Shown here one piece after another: positions 43,109-52,885 of a stretch of DNA of 64,000 bases (its first letter is position 1; every line of letters starts with the position of its first letter). The DNA comes from Ignavibacteria bacterium (GTDB lineage Bacteria > Bacteroidota > Ignavibacteria > Tepidaquicellales > Tepidaquicellaceae), in the NCBI GenBank assembly GCA_016709315.1, contig JADJMZ010000006.1, positions 310,001 through 374,000 on the forward strand, in the 5' to 3' direction. The translations under genes were made by a program, and so were the position numbers. Below the pieces are notes generated by a model, which saw only the letters and a list, made by a program, of their open reading frames with translations, searched no databases and was not told the DNA's origin.

Positions 43109-44788
43109 ATGAATAAAACAATACATGACAATATTCTCAAAGCGCATTATTGCGGAGAGTTGTCAGCTACTGATTACCTTGTTCCCTTTAAGAATATTTG
43201 TGAAATAGTCAGAAGAAACGTAAAGGAAAATCAGGACAAAATATACATAACATTTTATGATGAGAATTCGGATAAAGTAAGTCTTACATACAGGGACTTT
43301 TCACAGAGGGCATATCAGCTTGCAAATTTTCTTATTGAGAATAAGATTGGTCACGGGGACAGGATCGCAACATTCTCGCATAATCATTTCAAGACTGTGA
43401 TATTATATTTTGCAAGCTGGATAATAGGAGCTGTAGTAGTTCCGGTAAATGTGAGCGAGGATATTCACAGAGTAGAATACATTCTGGAAAACTCCGGGAC
43501 TAAAATGATATTTACAAGAGAAGAGTATATTACAAAAATTGAAAAACTAAATTTAAAAAATAAAGTACAGATAATATCGTTTGATAAATTTGCTTTTGAC
43601 AAATACAGTGACGAATTAAATACAGAAATAAAATCGGACAAAGAAGATGAGTGTCTTATAGTTTATACTTCCGGAACAACTGGTAATCCAAAAGGCGTAG
43701 TCCTGACACAGTATAATCTGATGTCTGACGCACTTTCCATTTCCAATAGTCATAATTTGAGCAATGATGATGCAATGATGTGTGTACTGCCGATACATCA
43801 TGTAAACGGCACAGTAGTTACTATTATGACGACGATGTATTACGGCGGAAGACTAATACTTAATCAGAAATTTCAGACTGACAAATTTTTTAAAAGAATT
43901 CAGGATGAGAAAGTGAAAGTTGTAAGCGTAGTTCCTACTTTGCTTCAATTCCTTATGCACTCTGAAGAAAACACTGAAAGTTATGATCTCAGCAATTTTT
44001 CCCATCTGATATGCGGAGCAGGACCGCTGACATGTGAAATCGCAAGAAACTTTGAAGAGAAATTCGGGCTAAAGATAGTTCACGGATACGGATTATCGGA
44101 GACTACATGTTATTCGTGTTTTATTCCACTGGACATTAGCAAAGAAGAGCATTACAAGTGGCAAAACGAGTACGGATTTCCTTCGATAGGGATACCGGTT
44201 GAATGCAATGAAATGGAGATACAAAATGAAAAGGGAGAGACACTTCCTGAAAACGAAAAAGGCGAGATAGTGATAAGAGGTCACAATGTAATGAAATATT
44301 ATTTTAACAATGACGAAGTCAATGAAAAGACATTTGAATTCGGTTGGTTCAGAAGCGGCGACGAAGGATTTTTCAAATATGACAGCAGAGGAAGAAAATA
44401 TTTTTTCATAACAGGGAGAATCAAGGAGCTGATAATCAGAGGAGCTGTAAATATATCACCTTTGGAATTAGATGAAGTTATATCCAAAATTGATTTTATA
44501 AAGTCAGGAATTGCAGTAGGATTCGAAAATGACTGGTATGGAGAAGAAGTAGGAGCTCTTGTTATGTTAAAGGAAGATAATATTCCTGATGAGCAAAAAG
44601 AAAAATATAAAACAGAGATCATAAGACATTGCAGGGAACATTTGCCATTCTTCAAATCGCCGAAGGTTGTAGTATTTTCCGATTCAATTCCGGTAACTTC
44701 GACAGGAAAATATCAGCGGAATAAAGTTAAGGATCTTTTTAAGGAGTGGAAAGGTGAACAGTTTAAAGAATTAAAAATTACGAATTAG
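43109..44788 (+). CDS. Acyl-CoA/AMP-forming ligase (ANL superfamily)
   Basis: 559 residues. The adenylation motifs are present: P-loop 'VYTSGTTGNPKGVVLTQ', 'VHGYGLSETT', 'RSGDEGFF', 'GRIKELIIRGAVNISPLELDEVI', and the C-terminal catalytic Lys in 'TSTGKYQRNKV'. The family activates carboxylic acids as acyl-AMP and usually transfers them to CoA. The sequence resembles long-chain fatty-acid or cyclohexanecarboxylate-type ligases, but the acid cannot be fixed. It is alone on its strand, with a heptamer array starting 12 bp after its stop. Confidence 0.88.
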   Translation: MNKTIHDNILKAHYCGELSATDYLVPFKNICEIVRRNVKENQDKIYITFYDENSDKVSLTYRDFSQRAYQLANFLIENKIGHGDRIATFSHNHFKTVILYFASWIIGAVVVPVNVSEDIHRVEYILENSGTKMIFTREEYITKIEKLNLKNKVQIISFDKFAFDKYSDELNTEIKSDKEDECLIVYTSGTTGNPKGVVLTQYNLMSDALSISNSHNLSNDDAMMCVLPIHHVNGTVVTIMTTMYYGGRLILNQKFQTDKFFKRIQDEKVKVVSVVPTLLQFLMHSEENTESYDLSNFSHLICGAGPLTCEIARNFEEKFGLKIVHGYGLSETTCYSCFIPLDISKEEHYKWQNEYGFPSIGIPVECNEMEIQNEKGETLPENEKGEIVIRGHNVMKYYFNNDEVNEKTFEFGWFRSGDEGFFKYDSRGRKYFFITGRIKELIIRGAVNISPLELDEVISKIDFIKSGIAVGFENDWYGEEVGALVMLKEDNIPDEQKEKYKTEIIRHCREHLPFFKSPKVVVFSDSIPVTSTGKYQRNKVKDLFKEWKGEQFKELKITN

Positions 44789-44800
44789 GAATTATTTTTT

Positions 44801-44918
44801 AGTTAAAAGTTAAAAGTTAAAAGTTAAAAGTTAAAAGTTAAAAGTTAAAAGTTAAAAGTTAAAAGTTAAAAGTTAAAAGTTAAAAGTTAAAAGTTAAAAG
44901 TTAAAAGTTAAAAGTTAA
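44801..44918. repeat. Tandem array, 16.9 x 7 bp (AGTTAAA)
   Basis: Sixteen perfect heptamers plus six bases of a seventeenth, with no variation at all, between two convergent genes. Its right end overlaps the last codons and the stop (44908-44910) of 44908-45567. Perfect identity suggests recent expansion. Confidence 0.95.
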
Positions 44919-45567
44919 GAATATCATTTACATTATAAATCTTAATTCCATTTGCCGGATTCTTCACTGAATAAGATACACAATTTACCATCTGATCTAT
45001 CTTCACCAATCCAAGTCTTTTCGTGGATTCACGTGTTGAATGAATCATTTCAAACAACTTATAAAACGGAACAAAAACATAAGGCCAGTAATGACCGGGT
45101 CCGAGAACATACCAAGGTCTGATAAAAGTCGCATTCAATCCACTCTGACGGATAAGCTCTTCACCTTTCATTCTGACCTCAATAAAATCTTTCATAACCG
45201 GAGCCGGATGAGCGACACTCAGATAAATGAAATGCTTGACACCGGCTTTTAAAGCAGCAGACACAGCTTGCTGAATTGAAACAAGATCTATTGATCTGAA
45301 TTGTTCCTTTTTACCGGGACCCGGATGAGCGACACCGACGAGATGAATGAAAGTTTCGCAGGGAGGAATATTATTTTCGTAGGATGAAGAATTCAAAGCA
45401 TCTCCTAAAACAATATTACATCCGACCGGAAGTTTATTTTCAGATCCTTTTCTTATTAAAGCAAATATTTCAAAATCATTTTGAATTAAAGCAGGTATCA
45501 GCCGGCTTCCAATGTAACCTGTTCCTCCTGTAATGAAGATCTTATTGTTTATTGATGTACTATTCAT
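44908..45567 (-). CDS. NAD(P)-binding SDR / NmrA-like protein
   Basis: 219 residues. N-terminal Rossmann motif 'IFITGGTGYIGSRLIPALI' (TGxxGxxG), then 'DALNSSSYENNIPPCETFIHLVG' and 'YLSVAHPAP' and the helix 'VRMKGEELIRQSGLNATFIRPWYVLGPG', which match the extended/atypical SDR family of nucleoside-diphosphate-sugar epimerase-like and NmrA-like proteins. The classical Tyr-x3-Lys is replaced (no YxxxK visible), as in atypical SDRs that act as sensors or ubiquinone-biosynthesis/assembly partners. Function unknown. The last codons are made of the heptamer repeat. Confidence 0.85.
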   Translation of the reverse strand: MNSTSINNKIFITGGTGYIGSRLIPALIQNDFEIFALIRKGSENKLPVGCNIVLGDALNSSSYENNIPPCETFIHLVGVAHPGPGKKEQFRSIDLVSIQQAVSAALKAGVKHFIYLSVAHPAPVMKDFIEVRMKGEELIRQSGLNATFIRPWYVLGPGHYWPYVFVPFYKLFEMIHSTRESTKRLGLVKIDQMVNCVSYSVKNPANGIKIYNVNDILNF

Positions 45568-45810
45568 TTAAATTAACTTAAGAATAAATTTTTTACCGAT
45601 AATATATCCATACAGGACGGGAAATGAAAATCCATATTTTTCTGAGAGTAATACCCGGCTGATAAACTGAATTAAAATAATTCATGTTAGATGATAATTT
45701 AAAATTAAACATTTATAATTTATCATTGATTAATACATTGAGATACAGCATCTATATTATTAAATTGAATGAAACAAACTACAAAATTTAACAAACATAA
45801 AAAATTTTAA

Positions 45811-47202
45811 ATGAAAGAATTTGATGTCATAGTAATAGGAAGCGGTCCGGGCGGATACACAACAGCAATAAGGGCATCGCAGTTAGGATTTAAGACAGGC
45901 ATAATTGAGAGGGACAGATTAGGCGGGATTTGCCTGAACTGGGGATGCATTCCGACAAAGGCACTGCTGAAGAACGCAGAGTTAATGAACGGAATGAAAC
46001 ATTTATCCGATTTCGGAATTTCTTATGACAATCTCAAATTTGATTTTGAGAAAATCATTGCAAGATCCAGAGGAGTTGCTGATGTTTCAGAAAAGGGCGT
46101 AAGATATTTAATGAAAAAGAATAAGATAGAAGTCATTGAAGGCACAGCATACATTAATAAAAACAAGACACTGACAATAACTGACAAATCCGGGAAGGAA
46201 ATTGAAAAAGTAACAGCAAAGCATATTATTATTGCGACAGGAGCGAGAGCAAGAACTCTTGGCAATTTAAAGTTTGACGAGAAGAAAATTCTCTCTTCTA
46301 CAGGCGCAATGACAGCAAAAGAACTCCCTAAAAAAATGACTATAGTAGGAAGCGGAGCTATTGGCGCAGAGTTTGCATATTTCTACAATGCATTCGGAAC
46401 TGAAGTAACGATAATCGAAATGCTGCCGTCAATACTTCCAATCGAGGATAAAGATTCATCAGATATTGTAGCAAGAGAATTTAAGAAAAGCGGAATAAAA
46501 ATTTTAACGGATACAAAGACAGAAAGTGTAGAAATAAAGGGAAACAAAGTAATTACAAAAGTGACAGGAAAGAACAATGAAGAAATAGAATCTGATGTAG
46601 TATTAATTGCAATTGGCGTCTTAGGAAACGTAGAAAATCTCGGATTGGAAGAGCTTGGAGTGACGGTAGAAAAGGGAAGTATAAAAGTTAACAAGGATTA
46701 TAAAACGAACATAGAAGGGATATATGCAATCGGTGATGTAAACGGACCGCCCTGGCTTGCTCATGTAGCTTCATCAGAAGGTATAAACTGCATTGAAAAA
46801 ATAAAGGGAATGCATGTTCCGGATATTGATTACAATACAATTCCCGGATGCACATACTGTCAGCCGCAGGTTGCATCGGTCGGACTTACAGAAAAGAAAG
46901 CAATTGAACAGGGATATGAAATAAACGTAGGCAAATTTCCATTTTCAGCGAGCGGCAAATCAAGAGCAATGGGTGAGACTGTAGGAATGATTAAAGTTAT
47001 TTTTGATAAGAAATACGATGAGTTATTAGGAGCTCATATTGTTGGAGTGGAAGCAACAGAATTAATAACTGAATTTGTACTTGCAAAATCACTTGAAGCG
47101 ACACACGAACAGATATTGAAAACAGTTCATGCTCATCCGACTTTAAGCGAAGCTAACATGGAAGCAGTTGGTGTAGCGTACAACGAAGCAATAAATATCT
47201 AG
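45811..47202 (+). CDS. lpdA: Dihydrolipoyl dehydrogenase
   Basis: 463 residues. FAD motif 'VIVIGSGPGGYTTAI', redox disulfide Cys41/Cys46 in 'GGICLNWGCIPTK', NAD motif 'TIVGSGAIGAEFAYF', second FAD motif 'GIYAIGDVNG', and the active-site His-Glu pair in 'VHAHPTLSEA'. It reoxidises lipoamide of 2-oxoacid dehydrogenase complexes or the glycine cleavage system; no partner E1/E2 gene is in the window. A 240-bp gap precedes it. Confidence 0.95.
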   Translation: MKEFDVIVIGSGPGGYTTAIRASQLGFKTGIIERDRLGGICLNWGCIPTKALLKNAELMNGMKHLSDFGISYDNLKFDFEKIIARSRGVADVSEKGVRYLMKKNKIEVIEGTAYINKNKTLTITDKSGKEIEKVTAKHIIIATGARARTLGNLKFDEKKILSSTGAMTAKELPKKMTIVGSGAIGAEFAYFYNAFGTEVTIIEMLPSILPIEDKDSSDIVAREFKKSGIKILTDTKTESVEIKGNKVITKVTGKNNEEIESDVVLIAIGVLGNVENLGLEELGVTVEKGSIKVNKDYKTNIEGIYAIGDVNGPPWLAHVASSEGINCIEKIKGMHVPDIDYNTIPGCTYCQPQVASVGLTEKKAIEQGYEINVGKFPFSASGKSRAMGETVGMIKVIFDKKYDELLGAHIVGVEATELITEFVLAKSLEATHEQILKTVHAHPTLSEANMEAVGVAYNEAINI

Positions 47203-47265
47203 TTTGTAAATAAAATCGAATTAACATATATTTCTATTAATAACATAAAACAGGAGAAAAATATT

Positions 47266-47685
47266 ATGGACGAAAATAAAACAGCTAAAGGTCTTTTGCT
47301 TGGTTTTGTAACAGGAGGAATTGTTGGCGCTGCATTAGCATTACTATATGCGCCTAAATCCGGAAAAGAACTGAGGAATGACATAAAAATAAAAAAAGAC
47401 GAGCTTATGGATGATACAACTGAGTATCTTCATATTGCAAAGTCCAAAGCGACTGATCTTATCAATGAAGGCAGGAGGAAATCCGAAGAGCTTATTTCCG
47501 ATGCTAAAAAGAAAGCCGGTACATTGATTGATGACGCTAATTCAATTCTCAATGATGCAAAAGAAAAAGCAACAACAACAATTGAAGCAACAAAGGATAA
47601 ATTAACTACAGAGTCTGACAAAGTAAAAGATGCTTTCAAAGCGGGACTTGACGCTTATAATCAGGAAAAGACAAAAAAATCTTAA
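47266..47685 (+). CDS. YtxH-domain protein
   Basis: 139 residues. CAGGAG lies at good spacing before the ATG. The N-terminus 'GLLLGFVTGGIVGAALALLYAPKSGKELR' pattern (membrane helix followed by APKSGxE/KLR) is the YtxH (general stress protein) signature. The rest is a Lys/Ala/Asp-rich coiled coil resembling LEA-like repeats ('DLINEGRRKSEELISDAKKKA'). Probably membrane-anchored and stress-related. The next gene, also membrane helix plus coiled coil, follows 21 bp later; the pair likely acts together. Confidence 0.85.
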   Translation: MDENKTAKGLLLGFVTGGIVGAALALLYAPKSGKELRNDIKIKKDELMDDTTEYLHIAKSKATDLINEGRRKSEELISDAKKKAGTLIDDANSILNDAKEKATTTIEATKDKLTTESDKVKDAFKAGLDAYNQEKTKKS

Positions 47686-47706
47686 TAAAAAGTAAATACT
47701 TTTAAA

Positions 47707-48231
47707 GTGGAAACTACAATACAATACCTTCAGATAGCAACAGATATAATAATCATTCTGCTTTTTATAGGACTTGTGATCCTTGTGTTCACTTTGATAA
47801 AGACTCTCAAATATTTTTCAGTTAAAATTGAGGAAATGTCCGTTCAGGTAAAAGATATCAAATCAACAATGAATCCTGCTATTGATAAATTTCAGGATCT
47901 TACCGAAAATGTCAACGGAGTTTTCTTAAAAGTCAGGGATAATATAGACGTACTTACAACAGTAGTCGAAAAAGTCAGGGACACTACTGATAATATTATT
48001 GAATTCGAACAGAATATTCAGAGTAAAATTGAGCCACCTGTTATGAATACTATCAATACTTTTTCAGCGGTAACTGTCGGTGTAAAGACTTTTTTTGACA
48101 CTTATAAAAGCAGAAAGAATGAAAAGATTTCAGACAGAGAATTGAAAAATGAAATAGAAGAAATAGAGCAATCGATAGTAGATGTCAATGAAGAACTTGA
48201 TAAAGTAAATGTTAAGCTTAACAGTAACTGA
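47707..48231 (+). CDS. Membrane-anchored coiled-coil protein (DUF948-like)
   Basis: 174 residues from a GTG start 21 bp after the YtxH gene. One N-terminal helix (about 13-35, 'IIIILLFIGLVILVFTLI'), then a long heptad-type coiled coil with methyl-accepting-like periodicity ('VKDIKSTMNPAIDKFQDLTENVN', 'VVEKVRDTTDNIIEFEQNI'). This is the DUF948 pattern, often found beside YtxH. A charged tail ends it. A terminator at 48280 closes the unit. Function unknown. Confidence 0.8.
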   Translation: METTIQYLQIATDIIIILLFIGLVILVFTLIKTLKYFSVKIEEMSVQVKDIKSTMNPAIDKFQDLTENVNGVFLKVRDNIDVLTTVVEKVRDTTDNIIEFEQNIQSKIEPPVMNTINTFSAVTVGVKTFFDTYKSRKNEKISDRELKNEIEEIEQSIVDVNEELDKVNVKLNSN

Positions 48232-48279
48232 TTTCAGGACTATTTGATTTATTAATTTTCTTATCAATTATAATTACAT

Positions 48280-48310
48280 CAGCAGGATATAATATCCTGC
48301 TGTTTTATTT
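48280..48310. terminator. Intrinsic terminator between convergent genes
   Basis: A 23-bp near-perfect palindrome: CAGCAGGATAT (48280-48290), one base, ATATCCTGCTG (48292-48302), then TTTTATTT on the plus strand. It ends the YtxH/DUF948 unit and touches the stop of the convergent oxidoreductase gene. Confidence 0.85.
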
Positions 48311-49326
48311 TATAAAGTAATAATTATTTTACCAGACTGCTGGGCATCATTCATCATCTGAAATCCTTTATGAATATCATTCAGTGCAAGAGTTGTATTT
48401 ATTACCGGTATGATCTTTTTCTCATTTATGAAATTCAGCATATCTGAAAAATCATTTTCAGAACCCATAGCAGATCCGTACAGTTTTAATTGCTTCCAGT
48501 ATAACTTGTGAATACTAAGATCTTTTACACTTCCCAGTCCTGCGCCTACAGAAACGATTCTTCCGCCGGGATTAATAATTTCCATGCACTTAGAAAAAGT
48601 ATCTCCGCCCGAACTGTCGAATACAGTATTTAAAGAATCTCCGGACAGAAGTTTTATTTTATTATGCCAATCAGGATCATTATAGTTGACACCGGCTTTA
48701 GCTCCGAGAGATAAAGCTTTTTCAATTTTTAAATCATTACCGGAAGTGACATATACTTCCGCACCTGCATTCAATGCGAAAAGCAAAACAAAAGCGGATA
48801 CGCCGCCGCCGGCTCCGGTTATAAGAAGCTTGTCTCCGGAAGTTAAATTTAATTTCCTGAACAAAGCTCTGTAAGTGGTAACACCTGCAAGAGGAATTGA
48901 AGCCGCCTGTTCATGAGTAAGGTGTTCAGGTTTTCTGAAAACATTTGATTTACTGATCTTTACGTATTCTGCGAAAGTACCGTCATCAGGCATTCCAAGA
49001 ATACTGAATTCGCTGCTTTGAAAATTTTCATTATCACCCCAGTTTAATCCCGGATTTAAAATAACATCATCTCCCGATTTAAATTCATTTACTCCCGAAC
49101 TTACAGCCGCAACAATACCGGAGCAGTCAGATCCTAAAACAGCAGGTAATTTTATTTTCGAATACATTCCTTTAGATATCCAGAGATCTCTGTGATTAAG
49201 TGAAGCTGAGTTTACCCGGATTAAAATTTCATCTTTAAGTAATTCAGGAACCGGAACTTCTTCAATCAGAATGTTTTCTCTGATATTCTGTATAATTCCG
49301 GTTTGCCTTAAAACAGCCGCTTTCAT
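48310..49326 (-). CDS. MDR-family oxidoreductase (quinone reductase / alcohol dehydrogenase-like)
   Basis: 338 residues. GroES-like N-terminal domain ('NSASLNHRDLWISKGMY', 'LGSDCSGIVAAV') and a Rossmann domain with 'LLITGAGGGVSAFVLLFALNAGAEVYVTSG' pattern. The catalytic-zinc Cys of classical alcohol dehydrogenases is absent ('NHRDLW' at that place), and the four-Cys structural zinc lobe is missing, so it is more like zinc-free NADPH quinone/enoyl reductases. Its ATG overlaps the stop of the exonuclease III gene (ATGA), so translation is coupled. Substrate unknown. Confidence 0.87.
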   Translation of the reverse strand: MKAAVLRQTGIIQNIRENILIEEVPVPELLKDEILIRVNSASLNHRDLWISKGMYSKIKLPAVLGSDCSGIVAAVSSGVNEFKSGDDVILNPGLNWGDNENFQSSEFSILGMPDDGTFAEYVKISKSNVFRKPEHLTHEQAASIPLAGVTTYRALFRKLNLTSGDKLLITGAGGGVSAFVLLFALNAGAEVYVTSGNDLKIEKALSLGAKAGVNYNDPDWHNKIKLLSGDSLNTVFDSSGGDTFSKCMEIINPGGRIVSVGAGLGSVKDLSIHKLYWKQLKLYGSAMGSENDFSDMLNFINEKKIIPVINTTLALNDIHKGFQMMNDAQQSGKIIITL

Positions 49327-50111
49327 TTAATATCAATATTGATTGAAACAGGGCAGTGATCACTGCCTGTGACATCGGGATGAATTTTTGCATTTGTTAC
49401 TTTTGAAGCTATATCATCTGAAACCATAAAATAATCTATCCTCCAGCCAGCATTTCTTTCTCTTGCGCGGGTAATCTGATCCCAGTAAGTGTACTGACCA
49501 GGTTCATTATTGAAAGTCCTGAATACATCCTTATATCCTAGATTAATAATTCTGTCTATCCATTCTCTTTCTTCCGGAAGGAATCCTGAGTTCTTCATGT
49601 TCTCTTTTGGTCTTGCGAGATCAATTTCTTTGTGCGCAGTATTAAAATCGCCGGTTACAATAATTCCTTTTCTGTCTCTGTAATTTTTCTCAAGATAAAA
49701 AAACAACTGATCGTAAAAGTCCAGTTTATATTTAATCCTTTCAGGACCCCGACCGCCGTTAGGGAAATAAACATTTGCGAGAACAAACTTTTCATATTCA
49801 GCAAAAATAACTCTGCCTTCATTATCAAATAATTCATTATCGAATCCGTTCTTTACATTTACAGGAACTATATTTGAGTAAACAGCAACTCCGGAATAAC
49901 CTTTTTTCTGAGCGGAGAACCAGTATGATTTATATCCGTTGATAGATTTGACAGAATCGCTTAACTGGTCCGGCTGAGCTTTTGTTTCCTGCAGGCATAT
50001 TATGTCTCCCCCGTGAGTGCTGAACCAGTCCATGAATCCTTTATTCTGAACGGCTCTGATACCGTTCACATTCCAGGAGAAAATAGTGAGGTTAGCGGAT
50101 CTCTTTGCCAT
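49323..50111 (-). CDS. xth: Exodeoxyribonuclease III (AP endonuclease)
   Basis: 262 residues of the endonuclease/exonuclease/phosphatase fold. Motifs: 'FSWNVNGIRAVQNKGF', 'DIICLQETKAQPDQL', 'GYSGVAVYS', 'VTGDFNTAHKEIDLARP', 'YTYWDQ', 'WRIDYFMVSD' and 'GSDHCPVSI', which carry all catalytic residues of the ExoIII/ExoA family. It cuts at abasic sites in base-excision repair. It starts a two-gene unit with the MDR oxidoreductase and is divergent from the AddAB-like genes, so DNA-repair functions flank this promoter region. Confidence 0.94.
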   Translation of the reverse strand: MAKRSANLTIFSWNVNGIRAVQNKGFMDWFSTHGGDIICLQETKAQPDQLSDSVKSINGYKSYWFSAQKKGYSGVAVYSNIVPVNVKNGFDNELFDNEGRVIFAEYEKFVLANVYFPNGGRGPERIKYKLDFYDQLFFYLEKNYRDRKGIIVTGDFNTAHKEIDLARPKENMKNSGFLPEEREWIDRIINLGYKDVFRTFNNEPGQYTYWDQITRARERNAGWRIDYFMVSDDIASKVTNAKIHPDVTGSDHCPVSINIDIK

Positions 50112-50212
50112 AATACAATTTAAAATTTAAAAATATATTCAAAGAATATTTTTATCAAAATTTATTTTGCAAAGTTAATTAACTATTTTGAATTTTAATA
50201 TTCAATTAATCC

Positions 50213-52885
50213 ATGTTTAACAAAGTAAAATCCATAGCCGAACTTTACGAAGAAGTAAAGGAGTTTGACCTTGTCATTACAAACGATGCTCCTCTTGCAA
50301 CGGCTTTAAACAAGCTTGTTGATAAGCCGAGATTAGAATTACTGGCAATGACACCAAAGCAGATCGCCTCAAAATTCTCTCAGCTTTATTTTGACAAAAT
50401 ATTTGAAAAATACGAAGTAACTCTGAATGTAAGTAAAAAATCAGGTATGCCACTGAGAGTCGTTCATCAGATCGTTAAAAAGATATATGAAATCTGGATG
50501 TACAATGCCAAGTTTGATTTTATTGAACAGTTTCTCAATGAAGAAGAAACTGAAATACTTGATCTGATAAAAGAATACGACACAATTGAGACTGCGCTTG
50601 AATATTTCAATGAAGACTTTTACGGAAACAAACGGATTGCAGTGATAGGACAGGAAATTTTCAGTCTGCTTGATCTGGAAGCGCTTCCAAGCCGCAGAGC
50701 TCCGGCGGAGAGAATAAATGTATTTAAAGAGGAAGAGTATAAAATTGACAGGACATATATTTTCAGAACGACTGAACAGCTTATTCAAAGTATTACAGAT
50801 CTCATTGATAAAGATAATGCAGATGAAACAGCTATTGTAATAGAACCCGAATCCGAATATCTGGAAATCCTGAAAGCGCGTCTTAATTCAAAAGGAATTA
50901 ACATTGAAATAAAAAACTATCTCAGTGATGATACCCGGGTGAAAAATTTAATTTCACTGATAGAATTGTCTTTAAGGATAAGAGAACTTAAAGTTAAAGA
51001 ATTAGTTTCCCAGGCAAATGAATTTGGTATCAGTATTGACAGCCGGTATAACCAGTATGAAGCTCTTTATCTGAAGTCAGTTTACAAAGATGATAAAAAG
51101 ATCATGTCATTCTTCAGTATTGCTGAATCAATTACGGAGCATAGTTATACAGAATTAATAAAAAAGCTTGAAACTGATTTTGAGATGAAATTTCCTGAAG
51201 AATTCACAGATGTACTTGATATGCTGGATCTCACAAACAGTAAAATTGACAGCACAAATCTGATAGATCTGAAATATTTTCTGAAGGAATTTGATACAGA
51301 GCTTGATTCTGAAAAGTCGGGTGTTCTTTTTGTAAATGCTTTGAGTTCTGCATTCATTGACAGACAGATAATATTTTATACAGGATTAGAAAATAGCTGG
51401 ATGAAATTATTTCCCGATAAAGATTATCTCAATAAAGAGGAAGAGGATGAAAAAAATCTTAAAAGATTTAAAATACTCCTACAGCAGGGAGGATGCAGAT
51501 TTTATTTTGTGAAGAGTGTAAATAATTACAAAGAAATAATACCCTGTTATTATTTTATGAATATAGCCGGAAGAGAAATCAGTAATTTCAATGACAGCTT
51601 TTTTAATCCTTTGCAAGCAGATACTGATTCAGGAAATGAAAAGTATAAGAGCCGAAGGAAAAAATTGAAAACGGAAGCAATAGAACCATTAAAGAAAATT
51701 TCTCCTTCAAAATTCAATCTGTTATACAGATGTCCGAAACAATATTCATTCAGTTTGTTACTGACGCAGGAGGAATCCCCGGTATTCATGAAGGGAACGC
51801 TGCTGCATTGTCTTGCAGAGTTTTATTTTAATTATCCGGAATTTGTAAATAAGAACAAGGAACAGATTCTCGACTGGATGTCGGACGAGATGTTACTGTT
51901 CCAGAAGAATATTAACAGACAATTTGTCAGATCGGAATTCAGACTTGGAATGGAGACGATTATTAAATTCCTTAATGAAATGAATTTTGAAAAAATAGAA
52001 GATCCGGATATTTTAAAGTCAGAAGGGAATAGAATGATGAAGAAATTCAGGAAAGACAAAAAGTATTCAAATACAGAATCATGGCTGCCGGATCCTGAAA
52101 ATTCAATGCTTACAGGAAAAATCGATCTGAGATCAGGAAGTGTCATAGTGGATTACAAATCCTCATACACCAGAAAAAGCGAGTCAAATGTTTCCATGCA
52201 GTCAAATACAGTTTATATAGAGAAGGAAGAATCTGAGGAGTTTGATTTTCAGGCGGCGGCTTACATGACTTCACTCAGCCGATATTTAAATGAGATCACA
52301 TTCATATACAATTATTTATTTTCTGATATAAGCGATCAGATAAATGGCAATTCGGGAAATACAAGAACAGTTATAAAATATAATTCAGTTACATTTGAGG
52401 AGTATATTTATTCGAATGAATTTTTTACCTACGTATGTGAAAAGCATGAAAACGCAAATAGATTTTGCGGGAAAACCGGTTACGAAAATTTTAAAAATAT
52501 ACTTAAAGGAATGAACATGGAAGATACAGATTATTACGATAAACAATTAATCGAGGCAAGATTTATAGATTCTGCATTTAAAGTAATGGAAGAAACAAAT
52601 TTAACTTATTCAGATTTCGGAAACAGATCTGCTGATACATTTATGAGTAATTATTTAAATAAAATTTCAGGGATGATTTACAATGTAAGAATCGGTAAGA
52701 CTGAAACGGGATTGATCTTTAAGGACGATGTAGAGAATTTTAAAGATTTAGTAACTGAAAAACTTAAAGAACTTAATAAATATATGATGACTGATTTTCC
52801 GGCAGACCCTGTATTTGAATCTATTGATGTCTGCAGGAAATGCGATTTTTTAAATTTATGTCAGGGGAATAAATTATGGCATTAA
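50213..52885 (+). CDS. AddB-like PD-(D/E)XK exonuclease subunit
   Basis: 890 residues. The C-terminal nuclease domain has the iron-sulfur pattern of AddB/Cas4-type nucleases: one Cys in 'LLYRCPKQYSFS' and three in 'CRKCDFLNLC' at the end, plus the catalytic 'LTGKIDLRSG', 'IVDYKSSY' and 'FQAAAYM'. The N-terminal 500 residues are a helicase-like fold but no Walker A (GxxGxGKT) is visible where AddB of Bacillus has one; the start is 'FDLVITNDAPLATAL'. Thus it may be a structural, non-ATPase subunit like RecC. Its last 10 bp overlap the next gene, the AddA-like helicase, so the two make one complex for double-strand break resection. Confidence 0.85.
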   Translation: MFNKVKSIAELYEEVKEFDLVITNDAPLATALNKLVDKPRLELLAMTPKQIASKFSQLYFDKIFEKYEVTLNVSKKSGMPLRVVHQIVKKIYEIWMYNAKFDFIEQFLNEEETEILDLIKEYDTIETALEYFNEDFYGNKRIAVIGQEIFSLLDLEALPSRRAPAERINVFKEEEYKIDRTYIFRTTEQLIQSITDLIDKDNADETAIVIEPESEYLEILKARLNSKGINIEIKNYLSDDTRVKNLISLIELSLRIRELKVKELVSQANEFGISIDSRYNQYEALYLKSVYKDDKKIMSFFSIAESITEHSYTELIKKLETDFEMKFPEEFTDVLDMLDLTNSKIDSTNLIDLKYFLKEFDTELDSEKSGVLFVNALSSAFIDRQIIFYTGLENSWMKLFPDKDYLNKEEEDEKNLKRFKILLQQGGCRFYFVKSVNNYKEIIPCYYFMNIAGREISNFNDSFFNPLQADTDSGNEKYKSRRKKLKTEAIEPLKKISPSKFNLLYRCPKQYSFSLLLTQEESPVFMKGTLLHCLAEFYFNYPEFVNKNKEQILDWMSDEMLLFQKNINRQFVRSEFRLGMETIIKFLNEMNFEKIEDPDILKSEGNRMMKKFRKDKKYSNTESWLPDPENSMLTGKIDLRSGSVIVDYKSSYTRKSESNVSMQSNTVYIEKEESEEFDFQAAAYMTSLSRYLNEITFIYNYLFSDISDQINGNSGNTRTVIKYNSVTFEEYIYSNEFFTYVCEKHENANRFCGKTGYENFKNILKGMNMEDTDYYDKQLIEARFIDSAFKVMEETNLTYSDFGNRSADTFMSNYLNKISGMIYNVRIGKTETGLIFKDDVENFKDLVTEKLKELNKYMMTDFPADPVFESIDVCRKCDFLNLCQGNKLWH

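Noticed and set aside
32957..44918. CRISPR arrays
   Set aside because: The repeats are 7-8 bp, head to tail with no spacers, and no cas genes are present. They are simple tandem repeats.
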